From Planctomycetaceae bacterium (lineage in GTDB: Bacteria > Planctomycetota > Planctomycetia > Pirellulales > Pirellulaceae): a stretch of 64,000 nt of DNA. Below are positions 10,901 to 20,314 of the stretch, piece after piece. Made by a program: the position numbers and the translations under genes. The stretch spans positions 1-64,000 of the forward strand of contig JAEUIQ010000029.1 in assembly GCA_016794985.1 (NCBI GenBank), read 5' to 3'. The notes beneath the pieces are model-generated. The model saw only the letters and a list, made by a program, of their open reading frames with translations, did no database searches and was not told where the DNA came from. Position 1 is the stretch's first letter, and every line of letters begins with the position of its first letter.

Positions 10901-11165
10901 CGGCACTTTGGCGGATGGTGTTGAGGTGCTCGACGGCCGTCTGTGGCAAACCCGCACCCAAAGCCTCGTCGACTTGTTGCCAAAGCTTGACGCGTTGATC
11001 CTGGTCTTGATACATCAATCTGGGCTCCTCTGCCGCTGCAAGTCGTTGTCCCGGCGGAAAACCGGTACTGGCCACTCCCATGCCGATCAGCAAAATCACC
11101 GCGGCAGAAACAAACATCCAATGACCAAGCTTGCGAAAACGTCCAGCAACCCGAGGGGATTTCAT
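4995..11165 (-). CDS. Large alpha-2-macroglobulin family protein with degenerate thioester
   Basis: This 2056-residue secreted protein belongs to the bacterial alpha-2-macroglobulin family, thought to trap proteases in the periplasm. It starts with a signal peptide and an alpha-helical/TPR-like front, then macroglobulin beta domains (MG2-type, around RQTIQFKGILHE-like text near residue 630), a Gly/Met-rich flexible linker encoded at about 7300-7560 that may be the bait region, and an alpha-alpha toroid thioester-type domain. At the place where relatives have a Cys-x-x-Gln thioester (context YPxxExxFSRxYANAL) this protein reads PSSES. The residues matching Cys and Gln are Ser1524 and Ser1527, encoded at 6594-6596 and 6585-6587. 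Covalent trapping is therefore unlikely. It follows the apbE-nqrM gene by 143 bases on the same strand. No pbpC is adjacent. Confidence 0.9.
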   Translation of the reverse strand: MKSPRVAGRFRKLGHWMFVSAAVILLIGMGVASTGFPPGQRLAAAEEPRLMYQDQDQRVKLWQQVDEALGAGLPQTAVEHLNTIRQSAEQDGAQAEALKALCLKLALEASLDQPAAPKMIRGLEAALPELPPTMQPLAKGVLATWYFSYFQQNRWQFAQRSQTESPPSDDFETWDLKQFLKHVDQLYRDALSAEAELQKIAIGDVAAILTDVPAADEFRPTLFDFIAFQSLDFYQLDEQIIRQQGSFQVAADSLAFSSLDQFIAWMPETEDEDSYVLQAIRVYQSLLKFHAQDENRSARLDVDLQRLEFMNQVAFGSEKTARYEAALQRYADQHQDHPLSSLALARLAGSKWSNKNAKEAHQLACRGRDRFPTSRGAAQCRNLIQEIEAKNLSIQTERIWNSAGPTLQISARNLDKVYFRLVAFDFEKWSSWGMYQDPTNMEYEERLKLGTRPAAASWTVELPTRDDYQSVYKEAGQLPDVKPGCYLLLASAHPDFVVENNQLSLTEIWVSDLAMLIREDYKSNEVIGQVVNALDGQPQVGATVTVRAWKQDGRNSREEVRPDLTTDVNGFFRLAREQQVTYKFVAKVDSDSLGFVDNRWYYGQDREDRSTQRFAMFFTDRSIYRPGQTIQFKGILHEANQSEAVYRAVGGRRVKIGLWDMNNELVDQLQLTSNEYGSFSGSFVAARERATGPMRIGMLEGPFEGNHTVRVEEYKRPKFYAEVASPEQQFQLNELVTVKGKATAYTGAPIDGAKVTYRVVREVRYPNWWMWRCWYCPPMQGESQEIANGTLRTQLDGSFDIPFQALPDLKVDRGSQPVFSFTVYADVTDSAGETRSANTTIRLGYTSLEASVTVDTWQTTSSPTEIKCQVTNLDGQPQSVAGSLKIFSLKAPEKVQRGQLPGLYSYRLNYLGELALRGSAIDGDLTKPDLSQINYWPSDAEVVAVELKTDGEGRVNHQLELPEGAYRVQWQTVDRSGQNILAEETFQVIDKNKAKFGIKIPHFLSAEKWSVEPGEKFSAVWGTGYESGRAFVQWVHRGKVMQEFWTDATTTQVPLEFTPTEEHRGGFQLLISYVRDNRIYLESRTISVPWTSKQLTVKWERFVSKLQPGQKETWTAVISGPESKTAAAEMVATLYDASLDAFSPHGFASTFGTFYQDYLYWSVSHSNRLQVFNVYHYGWHGEYHDPNFYYRQFDQRLLLDNWSYGDMVFGGMPGGGGGGRMMRMRGGLGGAMEQAEMMSDAAPMPAMSAAPMAKSAEARTESMQLGEQQNQPGSSSASPTPTAPNLDQVQTRQNLNETAFFFPHVVSGDDGVVRLEFQMPEALTKWKFMGFVHDTQLRSGLLTDEVVTSKDLMVQPNPPRFLREGDVLEFSVKILNQSATRQTGRAKLSLSNLQTDESMSQALGLPTEEQEFDIPAGQSISLYWMLNVPDFSGVLGYRVVAATERLSDGEEGFLPVLSKRVLVKEALPLPIRGQTTKQFEFQSLLKAGESDSLRHQSLTVQMTSNPTWYAVMALPYLMENQYPSSESIFSRLYANALGQHIVGSNPRIERIFQQWEGTDALDSPLEKNEDLKNILIQQSPWLRDAKSESQARRQVAVMFDKNRMQAELANAQQRLAQMQYSDGAWPWCPGGPANDYITLHIVTGMGRLRHLGVEIDTAMAVKALDRLDHFADQTYQRILQNKHEQNNNLSSTIAMYLYGRSFFLQDQAIDAKYKPAVDYFLQQARDHWLTLDARLPQGYVAIALQRFGDLQTPKKIVASLTERSLSDEEMGMFWREGQARWRWWEAKIETQAMMIEVFDEVAADAERVEELKVWLLKQKQTQNWDSTKGTTDAIYALLLRGTSGLASTQLVEVQLGTTKIEPQQTEAGTGFYQERLVRGEIDPSLGQITVTKKDAGVAWGSVHWQYLEDISKVKAYSESPLNLTKSLFKKVNTPEGPVIQPVSGPLEVGDQVVVRLELRTDRDLEYVYLKDDRGSGTEPVDVLSVYRYQDGLGYYQSTRDTGSHFFFESLPRGVYVFEYSVRVQHRGQYQTGMALLECLYAPEFNGHSQSLPMEVK

Positions 11166-11308
11166 CGAAAGATCCTGAGCTTTGAAAAGTTAAGGAAGCT
11201 ACCTGAACAGGGTAACCCCAGTCAGACGCGACAACCGCCGGTCGAGTTCCCCAGCTGAATTCAGATTTGAGGCCTTCGAGTCGATAAGTAGCACTGAACG
11301 CGCCGGCT

Positions 11309-12709
11309 TTAATGGCGGTGCTCGGCCGCTTCGGCGGCCTCCCGAGCTTCTCGGGCCGCCTTGGCACCACGCCCTAGTTCCCGACATTCCTGACTGGGGT
11401 TCGAGCAGAGCTCACAAGGCGAGCGATTGTCCTGGTTCGGCATATTGGCCAGTCCGCCACACGAGCCAGAAATCGGCTTGCGTTTAAACATGACGCCCAC
11501 GCTCATTCCAGCCAACGCCAACCCAAAAACCAAGACCGTGGCTCCCACCATGACCACCCAATTCGGCCCGGCGACCTGTGGTTCGACAATCGGCTTGGGG
11601 TAACGCGCGTTTTGTCGGGAGGTCAATTGACCTTGCGCATCACGAGTTACCATATGCAAACCCAAGCGATGCTGCTCCGACAATTCCAACATTTTTTCGA
11701 CGCCCAGGACCATGGCGGCCGTCGCCCAGGCATCGGCAACACTACATTCTGAAGTTGCGATACTGGCCAGTGCGACTTGGCCATCCGTCGGATAACCGGT
11801 CCTAGGATCTATCGTGTGCGAGTAACGCCGATCTTCGACCATCCGAAACTGACGATAGTCTCCACTGGTCGCGATGGCCAAGTTCTCTAGCGGAACCTTG
11901 AGTTCAATCTCTCTTTCCAGTTCCAGCGGTTTTTCAATACCACACACCCACGTTCGCCCAGCCGGATGCCGACCTGCCGCTCGCACTTCTTCGCCCACTT
12001 CAACGAAATAGCTCTCATAACCCAAGCCAGCAACGACATTGGCTACTTCATCAACAGCGTAACCTTTGGCCACGGCGGATAGATCCAGCTCTAAATTGGC
12101 AACCTGCTTCCGCAGTGCCGGCGGGTCCAGTCGCACTTCAAGCTTGGCGTAACCAACGCGATCTAGAAGTTGTTTGATTTCCGCGGCGGATGGAATCTGA
12201 TGATCCTCTTCACCGTCCGGGTTGGCCGCACCAAACTTCCAAGCGGCCACCAATGGTCCGACCGTTACGTCGAAGGCTCCTTCGGATTTTTCGCTGATTC
12301 GCTGAGCAAGTTCGACCACGCGCGCTGTTTCCAAATCCACGGGAAACCACTCGGTTGATGATTCGCGATTGAAGCGGGTGATATCGGAATCAGGCGTGTA
12401 GGTCGACATTTTTCGATTGATTTCATCCAATCGAATTTGGACCGCAGACGCCAACGAACGTTGCTCATCGGCGGTTAAAACCTGGCCCACGGTTACCTGA
12501 AAGCGGATTGGCCCAAAACAGCTTCCCTCGATCTTGCTCGTTAGCGGCTGGTCCGCTGAAACACTCGCCGCTGCCAAACAACACGAGTGAATTAGGAGAA
12601 ATACCGCCCAGAGCACCAAGTGGCGACCGTTCCCTTCACAAATCACGGCCAGCGTTCGCGCCAAGCGTTGGAGTGAACAACAATGTTCAAGATTGAAACC
12701 GGCGCGCAT
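11309..12709 (-). CDS. apbE: ApbE-NqrM fusion: FAD:protein FMN transferase plus Nqr iron-insertion factor
   Basis: The first part of this 466-residue protein is ApbE, which attaches FMN covalently to Thr in NqrB and NqrC. It has the GAFDVTVGPLV, LDLSAVAKGYAVD and SHTIDPRTGYP motifs and the metal-site ADAWATA segment. After about residue 385 come a transmembrane helix and the text KRKPISGSCGGL with three further Cys (PCELC, QEC). That is the signature of NqrM, the membrane factor needed to mature the iron centre between NqrD and NqrE. A polar Ala/Glu/Arg tail ends the protein. The start at 12709 has AGGAAGAG about 6 bases upstream; a longer frame to 12790 lacks support. The N-terminal hydrophobic stretch suggests a signal peptide or lipobox (LIHSC). 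It is the last gene of the nqr operon. Confidence 0.85.
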   Translation of the reverse strand: MRAGFNLEHCCSLQRLARTLAVICEGNGRHLVLWAVFLLIHSCCLAAASVSADQPLTSKIEGSCFGPIRFQVTVGQVLTADEQRSLASAVQIRLDEINRKMSTYTPDSDITRFNRESSTEWFPVDLETARVVELAQRISEKSEGAFDVTVGPLVAAWKFGAANPDGEEDHQIPSAAEIKQLLDRVGYAKLEVRLDPPALRKQVANLELDLSAVAKGYAVDEVANVVAGLGYESYFVEVGEEVRAAGRHPAGRTWVCGIEKPLELEREIELKVPLENLAIATSGDYRQFRMVEDRRYSHTIDPRTGYPTDGQVALASIATSECSVADAWATAAMVLGVEKMLELSEQHRLGLHMVTRDAQGQLTSRQNARYPKPIVEPQVAGPNWVVMVGATVLVFGLALAGMSVGVMFKRKPISGSCGGLANMPNQDNRSPCELCSNPSQECRELGRGAKAAREAREAAEAAEHRH

Positions 12710-12853
12710 CGTTACTCTTCCTGGAAGTTGCAGTAAGCCAAGCGTGAACCAAGAGTTCCATGCCGTGCACGACCCACCAGCAACAGACACCAGTTGCTAC
12801 AACGGACTATCTCACTCGCTAGGGGCAAGAGAGCAATTCGTCGCGAAAATCGC

Positions 12854-14080
12854 TTAGCCACCGAAGTCGTCGTAGGCGATATTTTCCGGCTCGACTCCCA
12901 AATCATCCAATAACTTGAACACGGCTTGATTCATCATCGGCGGGCCGCAGATGTAATACTCGATATCTTCCGGAGCCGGATGCGTCTTCAGGTACTTCTC
13001 ATACAACACATTGTGAATGAACCCGACATAGCCAGTCCAGTTATCTTGAGGCAGTGGCTCCGATAACGCGATGTTGAACTTGAAGTTCGGGAACTCGGCT
13101 TCGATCTTGCGGAAGTGATCGACGTAAAACAACTCGCGCAAGCTCCGACCACCGTACCAGTAGGTGACTTTTCGGCCCGTCTTTAGGTTTTTGAATAACT
13201 CGAAAATATGGCTGCGCAAAGGAGCCATACCGGCACCGCCACCGATGTAGACCATTTCGGCGTCAGTGTCTTTAATAAAGAACTCGCCGTAAGGACCACT
13301 GATCGTGACTTTGTCACCGGGCTTCAACCCGAAAATATATGATGACATTTTGCCTGGAGGTGCATTGGGAACCTTCGGTGGCGGCGAGGCCACGCGAACG
13401 TTCAGCATGATGATGCCTTTCTCGCCAGGATAGTTCGCCATCGAGTAGGCTCGAATGACCGGCTCATCCACCTTGGACACATATTGCCAAATGTTGTACT
13501 TGTCCCAATCTTCGTGGAATTTGGGATCAATAACAAAGTCTTTGTAATTCACAACGTGCGGTGGGCATTCGATTTGAATATAGCCACCCGCTTTGAAATG
13601 AACATCTTCGCCTTCGGGAAGTTTGAGGACCAACTCTTTGATGAAAGTCGCCACGTTATTGTTCGAGATGACTTCGCATTGCCATTTCTTGGTTTCGAAG
13701 ACTTCTTCCGGAACTTCCACCTTCATGTCTTGGCGGACCGCGACTTGGCAACTGAGCCGTTGACCTTCACGCGCCTGCCGTTTGTTGATGTGCCCTGTTT
13801 CAGTGGCCAGAATTTCGCCGCCACCTTCCAACACGCGAACTTTACACTGGGCACAAGTCCCACCACCGCCGCAGGCCGAAGAGACGAAAATCCCGGCTTC
13901 CGCCAAAGCACCCAGCAGTTTTCCACCGGCGGCCACGCAGACCTCTTTTTGATCGTTCACCAAGATTTTGACGTTACCTGTGTTCACCAAATTCTTGCGC
14001 GCGACCATGATGACGCCGACCAAGGCCAAAACAATGCCGCAGAAGAATACGACACCCAATATGATGGGAAGGACATCCAT
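12854..14080 (-). CDS. nqrF: Na+-NQR subunit F (NADH dehydrogenase, 2Fe-2S/FAD)
   Basis: NqrF is the electron entry subunit of the sodium-pumping NADH:quinone oxidoreductase. It has one N-terminal membrane helix and a plant-type 2Fe-2S ferredoxin domain ([13 protein letters not shown], with the fourth Cys in LSCQV). A ferredoxin-reductase module follows, with the FAD motif RAYSMANYP, the NADH-binding [11 protein letters not shown] and a C-terminal YICGPPMM segment. I prefer ATG at 14080, since an AAAGG ribosome binding site lies 9 bases upstream; a TTG two codons earlier would sit too close to it. The gene starts 12 bases after nqrE ends. Confidence 0.97.
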   Translation of the reverse strand: MDVLPIILGVVFFCGIVLALVGVIMVARKNLVNTGNVKILVNDQKEVCVAAGGKLLGALAEAGIFVSSACGGGGTCAQCKVRVLEGGGEILATETGHINKRQAREGQRLSCQVAVRQDMKVEVPEEVFETKKWQCEVISNNNVATFIKELVLKLPEGEDVHFKAGGYIQIECPPHVVNYKDFVIDPKFHEDWDKYNIWQYVSKVDEPVIRAYSMANYPGEKGIIMLNVRVASPPPKVPNAPPGKMSSYIFGLKPGDKVTISGPYGEFFIKDTDAEMVYIGGGAGMAPLRSHIFELFKNLKTGRKVTYWYGGRSLRELFYVDHFRKIEAEFPNFKFNIALSEPLPQDNWTGYVGFIHNVLYEKYLKTHPAPEDIEYYICGPPMMNQAVFKLLDDLGVEPENIAYDDFGG

Positions 14081-14092
14081 TACCAAATACCT

Positions 14093-14701
14093 TTAGATCC
14101 CGGAGAACGCCAAGAAACCCAACGCAATCAAGCCAATCGTGACGAAGGTAATTCCCAAGCCGCGCAGACCGGGAGGTACATCCGAGTATTTTAGTTTTTC
14201 ACGAATTGCCGCCAGAAGCACAATCGCCAAACCCCAACCAAACCCCGAGCCAATTCCGTAAATGGTGCTTTCCACAAAATTGTAGCTGCGTTCGATCATG
14301 AACAAGGAACCACCCAGAATGGCACAATTGACGGTGATCAATGGCAGAAAAATTCCTAGTTCGTTAAACAACGCCGGCACATACTTCTCAAGCACCATTT
14401 CGAGAATTTGTACAATCGCGGCGATCACACCGATGAAGGAGATCAACCGCAAAAAGCTCAAGTCGATGTCGTCGCTGATCGCGCCCGGCCGCAACAGGAA
14501 GTAATCGATCAAATTATTGGCAGGAACCGTGATCGCCTGGACCGCAACGACCGCAATCGCCAAGCCAACGGCACTTTTCACGTTCTTGCTAATGGCGATG
14601 AACGTGCACATGCCCAAGAAGAAAACCAGGGCGAGGTTTTCGACGAACGCCGATTTGAGAAACAATCGGAATGCGTCTTCCGCTGAAATCAAGTCAAGCA
14701 T
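14093..14701 (-). CDS. nqrE: Na+-NQR subunit E
   Basis: NqrE is an integral membrane subunit of the sodium pump, about 202 residues with six predicted helices. Like its relative NqrD it carries Cys residues in half-helices (FLGMCTFIA and TVNCAILGG) that in the known enzyme help bind the intramembrane iron-sulfur centre. The start at 14701 ([11 protein letters not shown]) gives the normal short N-terminus before [10 protein letters not shown]; the longer open frame to 14764 runs into nqrD. It lies four bases downstream of nqrD. Confidence 0.96.
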   Translation of the reverse strand: MLDLISAEDAFRLFLKSAFVENLALVFFLGMCTFIAISKNVKSAVGLAIAVVAVQAITVPANNLIDYFLLRPGAISDDIDLSFLRLISFIGVIAAIVQILEMVLEKYVPALFNELGIFLPLITVNCAILGGSLFMIERSYNFVESTIYGIGSGFGWGLAIVLLAAIREKLKYSDVPPGLRGLGITFVTIGLIALGFLAFSGI

Positions 14702-14705
14702 GTCA

Positions 14706-15332
14706 CTAAGCCTTTTCAATTTGAGCCGGTTTGGCAGTTCGGAGAATCCAAATAAACAAGCCAATCAAGAAGAAGGCACTTGGGGATTGAAGCATCAATC
14801 CCTGCGCGAATTCTCGCTTGAACTCGTCCGAAACTAGTTGTTGGCCAAACAAACTCCACGAACCAAACAACTCGCGAAACACCGCAATGACCATCAAAAC
14901 CAAACTGTAGCCCAGCCCATTTCCAATCCCGTCCCAAAAGCTATCGGACGCATTGTTGGACATCGCAAAACCTTCGGCCCGCCCCATCACGATGCAGTTG
15001 GTGATAATCAGCCCAACAAAAACGCTCAACTCTTTACTGACATCGTACAAGTAGGCCTTGAGAAACTGGTCTACCACAATCACCATCGAAGCAATCACCG
15101 TCATTTGCACAATGATGCGGATGCTGCCCGGAATCCATTGCCGGATTGAAGCGATCGCGGCGCTGGAAACGGCAGTTACTAACGTGACCGCAATGGCCAT
15201 TGTCAACGACTTGTCCAGTTTGGTCGTGACCGCTAAGGCACTGCAAATACCCAGGATTTGCAAGGCAATCGGATTGTTGTCCAGGATTGGACCAAACAAG
15301 ATTTTACTGAGGGACTTTTTGGGGCTCGACAT
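14706..15332 (-). CDS. nqrD: Na+-NQR subunit D
   Basis: NqrD is the second NqrD/E-type membrane subunit, 208 residues with six helices. It shows the family text [20 protein letters not shown], and a second Cys in [13 protein letters not shown]. Both Cys are candidates for the iron centre shared with NqrE. The start ATG at 15332 overlaps the nqrC stop by one base (TAATG), indicating translational coupling; the longer frame to 15392 is not needed. Confidence 0.96.
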   Translation of the reverse strand: MSSPKKSLSKILFGPILDNNPIALQILGICSALAVTTKLDKSLTMAIAVTLVTAVSSAAIASIRQWIPGSIRIIVQMTVIASMVIVVDQFLKAYLYDVSKELSVFVGLIITNCIVMGRAEGFAMSNNASDSFWDGIGNGLGYSLVLMVIAVFRELFGSWSLFGQQLVSDEFKREFAQGLMLQSPSAFFLIGLFIWILRTAKPAQIEKA

Positions 15333-16126
15333 TACAACGTCTCCTGTCGTATCCGGCGCAGGTATGGTCCGAACCCTTGTTCGCCCATCCAATACCGCAT
15401 CATGTTCTCTACACCCTTGCTCGTTATGGTCGCACCCGACAAACCATCGACTTGGGATTCCGTCGCGCTGTCGCCTTTCACCACGGTCAAAACGACTTTG
15501 CCCTGATCATCCAAGACGACCTTTCCATTCCAGCGAGCCTTCCAACCGGCGTTGTCGACTTCACCACCCAAGCCAGGCGTTTCCGCGTGCGAGTAAAAAG
15601 TCAGGTAGGCTGCCGTCTTAAGATCAGGCTGCAACGCCACGAATCCCTTCAAGGTGGACCAGAGGCCTTTTCCCCGAACGGGAAACACGTATCGCTTGGT
15701 CGAGTCCGTCCGGAGATAAACGTGCGAATGGTTTTCCCGTCGCTTGATTTGACCGTAATCCAATTCTAGCGGAATATCCGTGTATTGATCTTTCTTCCGC
15801 AACTCGGCAGCTTCGATCTGGCGGTACTGAGCCAAGCGACCTTGATATTGGTCGGTGACTTCTTCACCAGTCGCCAGATCGACCACAATGTTTCGAAAAT
15901 TGGCAGCAAAGAAGTCGCTCACTTCTTGTCCACTCATTTTCTTGAACTTTGTACGCTCTTCGTCATCGGCCGCGGCGGCAAACAAAATGTTGCGCTGCGT
16001 GTCGATTTGCACCCATTTCTCTTGCTGGGGCTTGAGGCCAATCGCTGCCGCCGAAACCAACAGAGCGCAAACCGCGCACACTGCTCCGGCTACAGTAAAG
16101 ATGTAGGAAATACTATCACGCTGCAT
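15332..16126 (-). CDS. nqrC: Na+-NQR subunit C (covalent FMN)
   Basis: NqrC is a membrane-anchored, mostly periplasmic flavoprotein of 264 residues. An N-terminal helix (about residues 8-32) is followed by an FMN-binding domain. The flavinylation motif SGATITS occurs in [12 protein letters not shown] near the C-terminus; its second Thr position is the expected site where ApbE attaches FMN by a phosphoester bond. The gene overlaps the end of nqrB by 11 bases. Confidence 0.96.
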   Translation of the reverse strand: MQRDSISYIFTVAGAVCAVCALLVSAAAIGLKPQQEKWVQIDTQRNILFAAAADDEERTKFKKMSGQEVSDFFAANFRNIVVDLATGEEVTDQYQGRLAQYRQIEAAELRKKDQYTDIPLELDYGQIKRRENHSHVYLRTDSTKRYVFPVRGKGLWSTLKGFVALQPDLKTAAYLTFYSHAETPGLGGEVDNAGWKARWNGKVVLDDQGKVVLTVVKGDSATESQVDGLSGATITSKGVENMMRYWMGEQGFGPYLRRIRQETL

Positions 16127-17543
16127 TTCGCGCTAACCTCCGCTTGATGTTGGCTTGAACGACGCAGTAATCAATAAACGGCGCACAACAATTGGCGAAT
16201 AAAATCGCCAACATGATTCCTTCGGCGTAGCCAGGATTCAAGGCTCGCACCAGCACGGTCATGAAGCCAATCAGAATCCCATAAGCCCATTTACCTGCCT
16301 CGGTCATTGATGCAGAAACGGGATCGGTGGCCATAAACACGGTACCAAATGCGAATCCGCCGAGCACCAAATGCCACTCGGGAGTCGCTGAGCTAATCCC
16401 TAAATCGGACGGCACTTGGCTCAGCATGAAACTGAACCCAGCCATACCAATCACGCAACCCGCCATGATTCTCCAGGAGCCAATGCCCGAAGCAATCAAA
16501 ACGATCGCTCCTAACAAACAAGCCAAAGTCGAAGTCTCACCCATCGAACCATGCATATTGCCGATGAACGCATCCCACCAGGTCAACGGTTGGGCGATTT
16601 CCTGGCCTGCCACCGACCCTTGAAGTCCTGCCAAGGTCTCGGTGACTTTCCCGCCCGTTCCCTTGATCGCCAACGCTCCCAAGCCGGTCGCCCCGGAATA
16701 GCCATCGACAGAAGTCCAGACATTATCACCGGAGATAAACGGCGCGTTGTTGAAGTATAAAAACGCACGGGCTGTCAAAGCCGGATTCAAGAAGTTTTTC
16801 CCGGTTCCACCGAAGACTTCCTTGCCGACAACCACACCGAAAATCATTCCCAGAGCCACCTGCCACAGCGGCATATCCGCCGGCAACGTCAGCGGCAACA
16901 ACGAGCTCGTGACCAAAAAACCTTCATTAATTTCATGGCGCCGAATCATCGCGAAGAAGGCTTCGCATAGACCACCTGCCGCCAAGCCAACAAACCAGAT
17001 CGGAAAGAAATACAAGGCGCCATGCAGCAACGACTTGCCTAGATGTGTTGGACTTAAAAAGTTGCCACGAAAGGTTCCGGCATCGGTCCAATCGTAATCA
17101 AACCACTCGAGAATCGGCATCCGCCAATTCGGTAGCTTTTCGTTGCTCGTAAAGACTCTGAGCAAATAGTCATTGGTTGTCGCATCGGCTGGAGGCGAAA
17201 TCTTCAAGGCAACTTTCGCGGCCTCCAAGTCAAAGCTATCGCCTTGCTTTTCCTGCATTTGCTTGATCGCGGTCGCGTAAATCAAGTTGGCCTGGAAGCC
17301 GGTGTTGTAAAGCGCCATGAACACGCACGGAATCAAGGCCACCACAACCACGGTCATCATCCGCTTGAGGTCGATGGCGTCCCGGACATGGGTTGAACCC
17401 TTCGTCGTTTCACCCGGCGTGAAAAGAAAGGTGTCGTGAGCTTCGTACAAGGGGTACAGCCGCTCCAACTTTCCACCTTTGTGAAACCAACGCTCCACAT
17501 AGTCATGCTGCCCGCGAATAAACTTGCCGATCCACTTCAACAC
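16116..17543 (-). CDS. nqrB: Na+-NQR subunit B (covalent FMN, membrane)
   Basis: NqrB is the main membrane subunit, 475 residues with about ten helices, holding covalent FMN and riboflavin and forming part of the sodium channel and quinone site. The FMN attachment motif is visible in [12 protein letters not shown], about residue 285. The N-terminal region ([20 protein letters not shown]) matches the family. It is somewhat longer than well-studied homologues because of a loop around residues 90-130 of low similarity. It starts five bases after nqrA ends. Confidence 0.97.
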   Translation of the reverse strand: MLKWIGKFIRGQHDYVERWFHKGGKLERLYPLYEAHDTFLFTPGETTKGSTHVRDAIDLKRMMTVVVVALIPCVFMALYNTGFQANLIYATAIKQMQEKQGDSFDLEAAKVALKISPPADATTNDYLLRVFTSNEKLPNWRMPILEWFDYDWTDAGTFRGNFLSPTHLGKSLLHGALYFFPIWFVGLAAGGLCEAFFAMIRRHEINEGFLVTSSLLPLTLPADMPLWQVALGMIFGVVVGKEVFGGTGKNFLNPALTARAFLYFNNAPFISGDNVWTSVDGYSGATGLGALAIKGTGGKVTETLAGLQGSVAGQEIAQPLTWWDAFIGNMHGSMGETSTLACLLGAIVLIASGIGSWRIMAGCVIGMAGFSFMLSQVPSDLGISSATPEWHLVLGGFAFGTVFMATDPVSASMTEAGKWAYGILIGFMTVLVRALNPGYAEGIMLAILFANCCAPFIDYCVVQANIKRRLARNAA

Positions 17544-17548
17544 AGCGA

Positions 17549-18904
17549 TTAACCCTCTTTCTCAATCAGAGTCAAGTTCTGACGCAATGCCGCACCGTAA
17601 TCGTATTTTCCTGGGCAGACATAGGTACAAAGTGCCAAGTCTTCTTCCTCCAACTCCAGCGCTCCCAACGCTTGAGCCAGATCTGTATCTTTCGTAATCA
17701 ATGCCCGTAACAACTGGGTCGGCAAGATATCCAACGGCATGACCTTTTCATAACTACCGTTGGGAACCATCGCCCGCTTGCTACCGCCCGTCGAGGTTGT
17801 GAAGTCAAATCGCTTTCCTGACAACAGCGACCCCAGATAGATTTTCGCCAAGGAAAACTTGTCTGCGCCCGGCATTTGCCAACCTAAGAACTCACGTTCC
17901 GTACCTTCTTCCAAGACCGCAATTTGCTGGTGGTAGCGTCCCAAGTGATGCTCTTGATCGCTCCTTCGGCGACCACTCAAGATCGAGCCGGAAATGACGC
18001 GGTTGTTCTCGCCAATCAACTCGCCTTGCGTCAACTGATCCAAGTCCGCTCCGAGATAAGTCCGAACCAGTCGCGGTGACTTGACCCGTGGACCAGCTAA
18101 TGCGATGACCCGCTGCCCATCCACGTGACCTGTCCGGAACAAGGCACCAATTGCGATGACATCTTGATAATTGATGTACCAAACCGATTTTTTCGGTCCC
18201 ACCGGATCAATAAAGTGGATGTGAGTGCCTGGCAAGCCAGCCGGATGGGGACCAGCAAACTCGTGATACTTCACGCCATTGAGTTTGGGGGCCGGCACGC
18301 GACTCGCAGGACCTGTGCAAACATGGACGGCCTGATCGCCTAGACACGTCAAGACTTCCAAGCCCTTCTCGAAGTCTGCCGGTCGTTCGATGGCAACGCT
18401 TTGAGGATCCGCCGCCAAGGGGTTTGTATCGATAGCGGTTACAAAAATCGAGTGGGGCAGTTGCTTCGGATTGGCCACGCGGCCAAAGGGTCGAGTCCGC
18501 AGACCGACCCATGCACCTGATTTCAACAAATTATCGTAAATCAGATTACGCGGCACTTTACTCAGATCGTCATACGTTGGGTAAGTAATTTTCGCCGCTT
18601 GTCCCGCCGGTGGGTCAGCGATTTGGACCTCGACCGAGATGAACCGCCGCTTTTCGCCGCGATTGATGGCTTTGACGACCCCCGCCACCGGCGACGAATA
18701 GTGCACGCCCTCCGTCTTTTTGCAGGCAAACAAGGGCTGGCCCGCCGCGACAAAATCGCCTTCATTGACCAGCATCGTGGGCTTCATTCCCACGTAATCA
18801 GAACCCAATATCGCAACCGAGGTCACGGTTTTCTTCGAGTCGATTTTTTGTTCTGGTTCACCCGAGATCGGGAGATCACAACCACGTTTAATTGAGTGAA
18901 TCAT
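17549..18904 (-). CDS. nqrA: Na+-NQR subunit A
   Basis: NqrA is the cytoplasmic subunit of the sodium pump, here 451 residues and the first gene of the operon nqrA-B-C-D-E-F-apbE/nqrM. The N-terminus [19 protein letters not shown] and the segments [14 protein letters not shown] and [14 protein letters not shown] are typical of the barrel-sandwich part; the [12 protein letters not shown] segment lies near the C-terminus. The operon promoter should lie in the roughly 245 bases upstream (18905-19150), where I see no clear consensus. The pump couples NADH oxidation by quinone to Na+ export, which fits a marine organism. Confidence 0.97.
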   Translation of the reverse strand: MIHSIKRGCDLPISGEPEQKIDSKKTVTSVAILGSDYVGMKPTMLVNEGDFVAAGQPLFACKKTEGVHYSSPVAGVVKAINRGEKRRFISVEVQIADPPAGQAAKITYPTYDDLSKVPRNLIYDNLLKSGAWVGLRTRPFGRVANPKQLPHSIFVTAIDTNPLAADPQSVAIERPADFEKGLEVLTCLGDQAVHVCTGPASRVPAPKLNGVKYHEFAGPHPAGLPGTHIHFIDPVGPKKSVWYINYQDVIAIGALFRTGHVDGQRVIALAGPRVKSPRLVRTYLGADLDQLTQGELIGENNRVISGSILSGRRRSDQEHHLGRYHQQIAVLEEGTEREFLGWQMPGADKFSLAKIYLGSLLSGKRFDFTTSTGGSKRAMVPNGSYEKVMPLDILPTQLLRALITKDTDLAQALGALELEEEDLALCTYVCPGKYDYGAALRQNLTLIEKEG

Positions 18905-19150
18905 CGTTCGGCAATCACCAAGAGATTACTGCGGCCGGAGAGTCCATCAAAGCCTCCCGCTTTGAATTCGACCCAATGCTAAGCGGGCAATCCTAAACCG
19001 GATCAAAAAAATGGTCAATTGGATTGTGTCAGGCGACTGGTGTTGCCACGAGGGCCCAACAAATCAACGAACCGGTAGCGGGACGACTCCAGACGTACGA
19101 CCGAATCTCAAGAGAATTCACAACACCAACTCGGCGAGCCATGATGCTAT

Positions 19151-20314
19151 TCAGCGCGCCGGCAACTCAGAAATTTGAAAGTTTCGAAAATCTACTTGAG
19201 TGCCGGGGTCGTGAGCCTGCAGCATGATGGGGCCGGCTTCTAGTCTCCTGCCACGCCGAGGATTTTCGTGAGGCTGACGCTGGTCGGACCAATCGGTGAC
19301 TTGGTAGCCATTGACCCAGACGGAAATCTGGCCGCCACAAACCACCATGACTTTACGAAACCACTGGCCGTTGTCGGCGACCACTCGGCGGGCGTCGACG
19401 CGACGAAAAATGCCGCCTGTGCCGCAATCTTCGGGACGGCTGCGATCATTTTCCACAAAGCCGTTGTGAATTTGGCTTTCATAGCCATTGAGATTCTCGC
19501 CAGGTATGCAACGAAAAAAGACGCCGCTGTTCGTTCCGGCCTGGGTTCGCGCCTCCACCGACAGAATGAAGTCCCCAAAACTGGCCGTCGTGGCCAAGTA
19601 CCCTGGTCCTCCACGCAAGGCGAGCCCCTCCGCATTCATTTCCGCCCGAGCGTTGGCGAGGCCACTGGAATCAAAACCCGCCCCCGCGGTCAAAGATTTG
19701 AATTGCTCTGAAGTCGGAAGCAGCGGCAACACAGAGATTTGCTCGACCAGCAACGTCCCTGCTGCCACTCGAAAGCCAAGGTAGCCCCGCCCGAGAGCCA
19801 CTTCGACCTGCTGCGGCTCTGTGTCCGCCTGGCCAGTGGCGTTAAGAAACAAAAACCGAATCGTCGAATTCGACTGCGACGGTGCCGGTGGTTCCACTTG
19901 GACCACCAGCTGTGGATATTCAGGCTTTAGTGGTAGCGACAAATGATCCACATTGGCCGCACGGCCTTCGGGGTTGGCCAACAGTCGTAATTCGGCTTGC
20001 CCACCCGGATCAAGTTGATATCTGAGGTGCAAGGCAAAGCCTCCGAATTGGGCCGAGGTTCGTGGTGCATCTCCCGCACGCAGTTCGAACTTGCCGTCCT
20101 TGATCGAACTGGGATTGATACCGCGCCAACCAAATGTCGTGGTTCGATCAAACAGTTGGATCCAGCCTCGCTGCCAATCTTGGCTAACGGCAGCGCGAAC
20201 ATCTGTCACCACGGACTCCAGACTTGGCTGCTGAGCGGCAAGGTCTGAAATTAGGCCACTCCCGCAGACGAGTCCGAAAATCGACCAGCGTACGATCATG
20301 GAAACGAAGCTCAT
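19151..20314 (-). CDS. Secreted DUF1080 (3-keto-disaccharide hydrolase-type) protein
   Basis: This 387-residue protein starts MSFVSMIVRWSIFGL with a signal peptide and has two concanavalin-like DUF1080 modules. The first is about residues 45-130 (WIQLFDRTTTFGWRG) and the second about 220-385 (GTNSGVFFRCIPGE, GYESQIHNGF, WVNGYQVTDW). DUF1080 proteins are abundant in planctomycetes; some act on 3-keto-disaccharides, but substrate here is unknown. The start at 20314 overlaps the stop of the upstream ECF sigma gene by four bases (ATGA), so the two are coupled. This suggests the sigma factor controls or is co-produced with it. Confidence 0.85.
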   Translation of the reverse strand: MSFVSMIVRWSIFGLVCGSGLISDLAAQQPSLESVVTDVRAAVSQDWQRGWIQLFDRTTTFGWRGINPSSIKDGKFELRAGDAPRTSAQFGGFALHLRYQLDPGGQAELRLLANPEGRAANVDHLSLPLKPEYPQLVVQVEPPAPSQSNSTIRFLFLNATGQADTEPQQVEVALGRGYLGFRVAAGTLLVEQISVLPLLPTSEQFKSLTAGAGFDSSGLANARAEMNAEGLALRGGPGYLATTASFGDFILSVEARTQAGTNSGVFFRCIPGENLNGYESQIHNGFVENDRSRPEDCGTGGIFRRVDARRVVADNGQWFRKVMVVCGGQISVWVNGYQVTDWSDQRQPHENPRRGRRLEAGPIMLQAHDPGTQVDFRNFQISELPAR

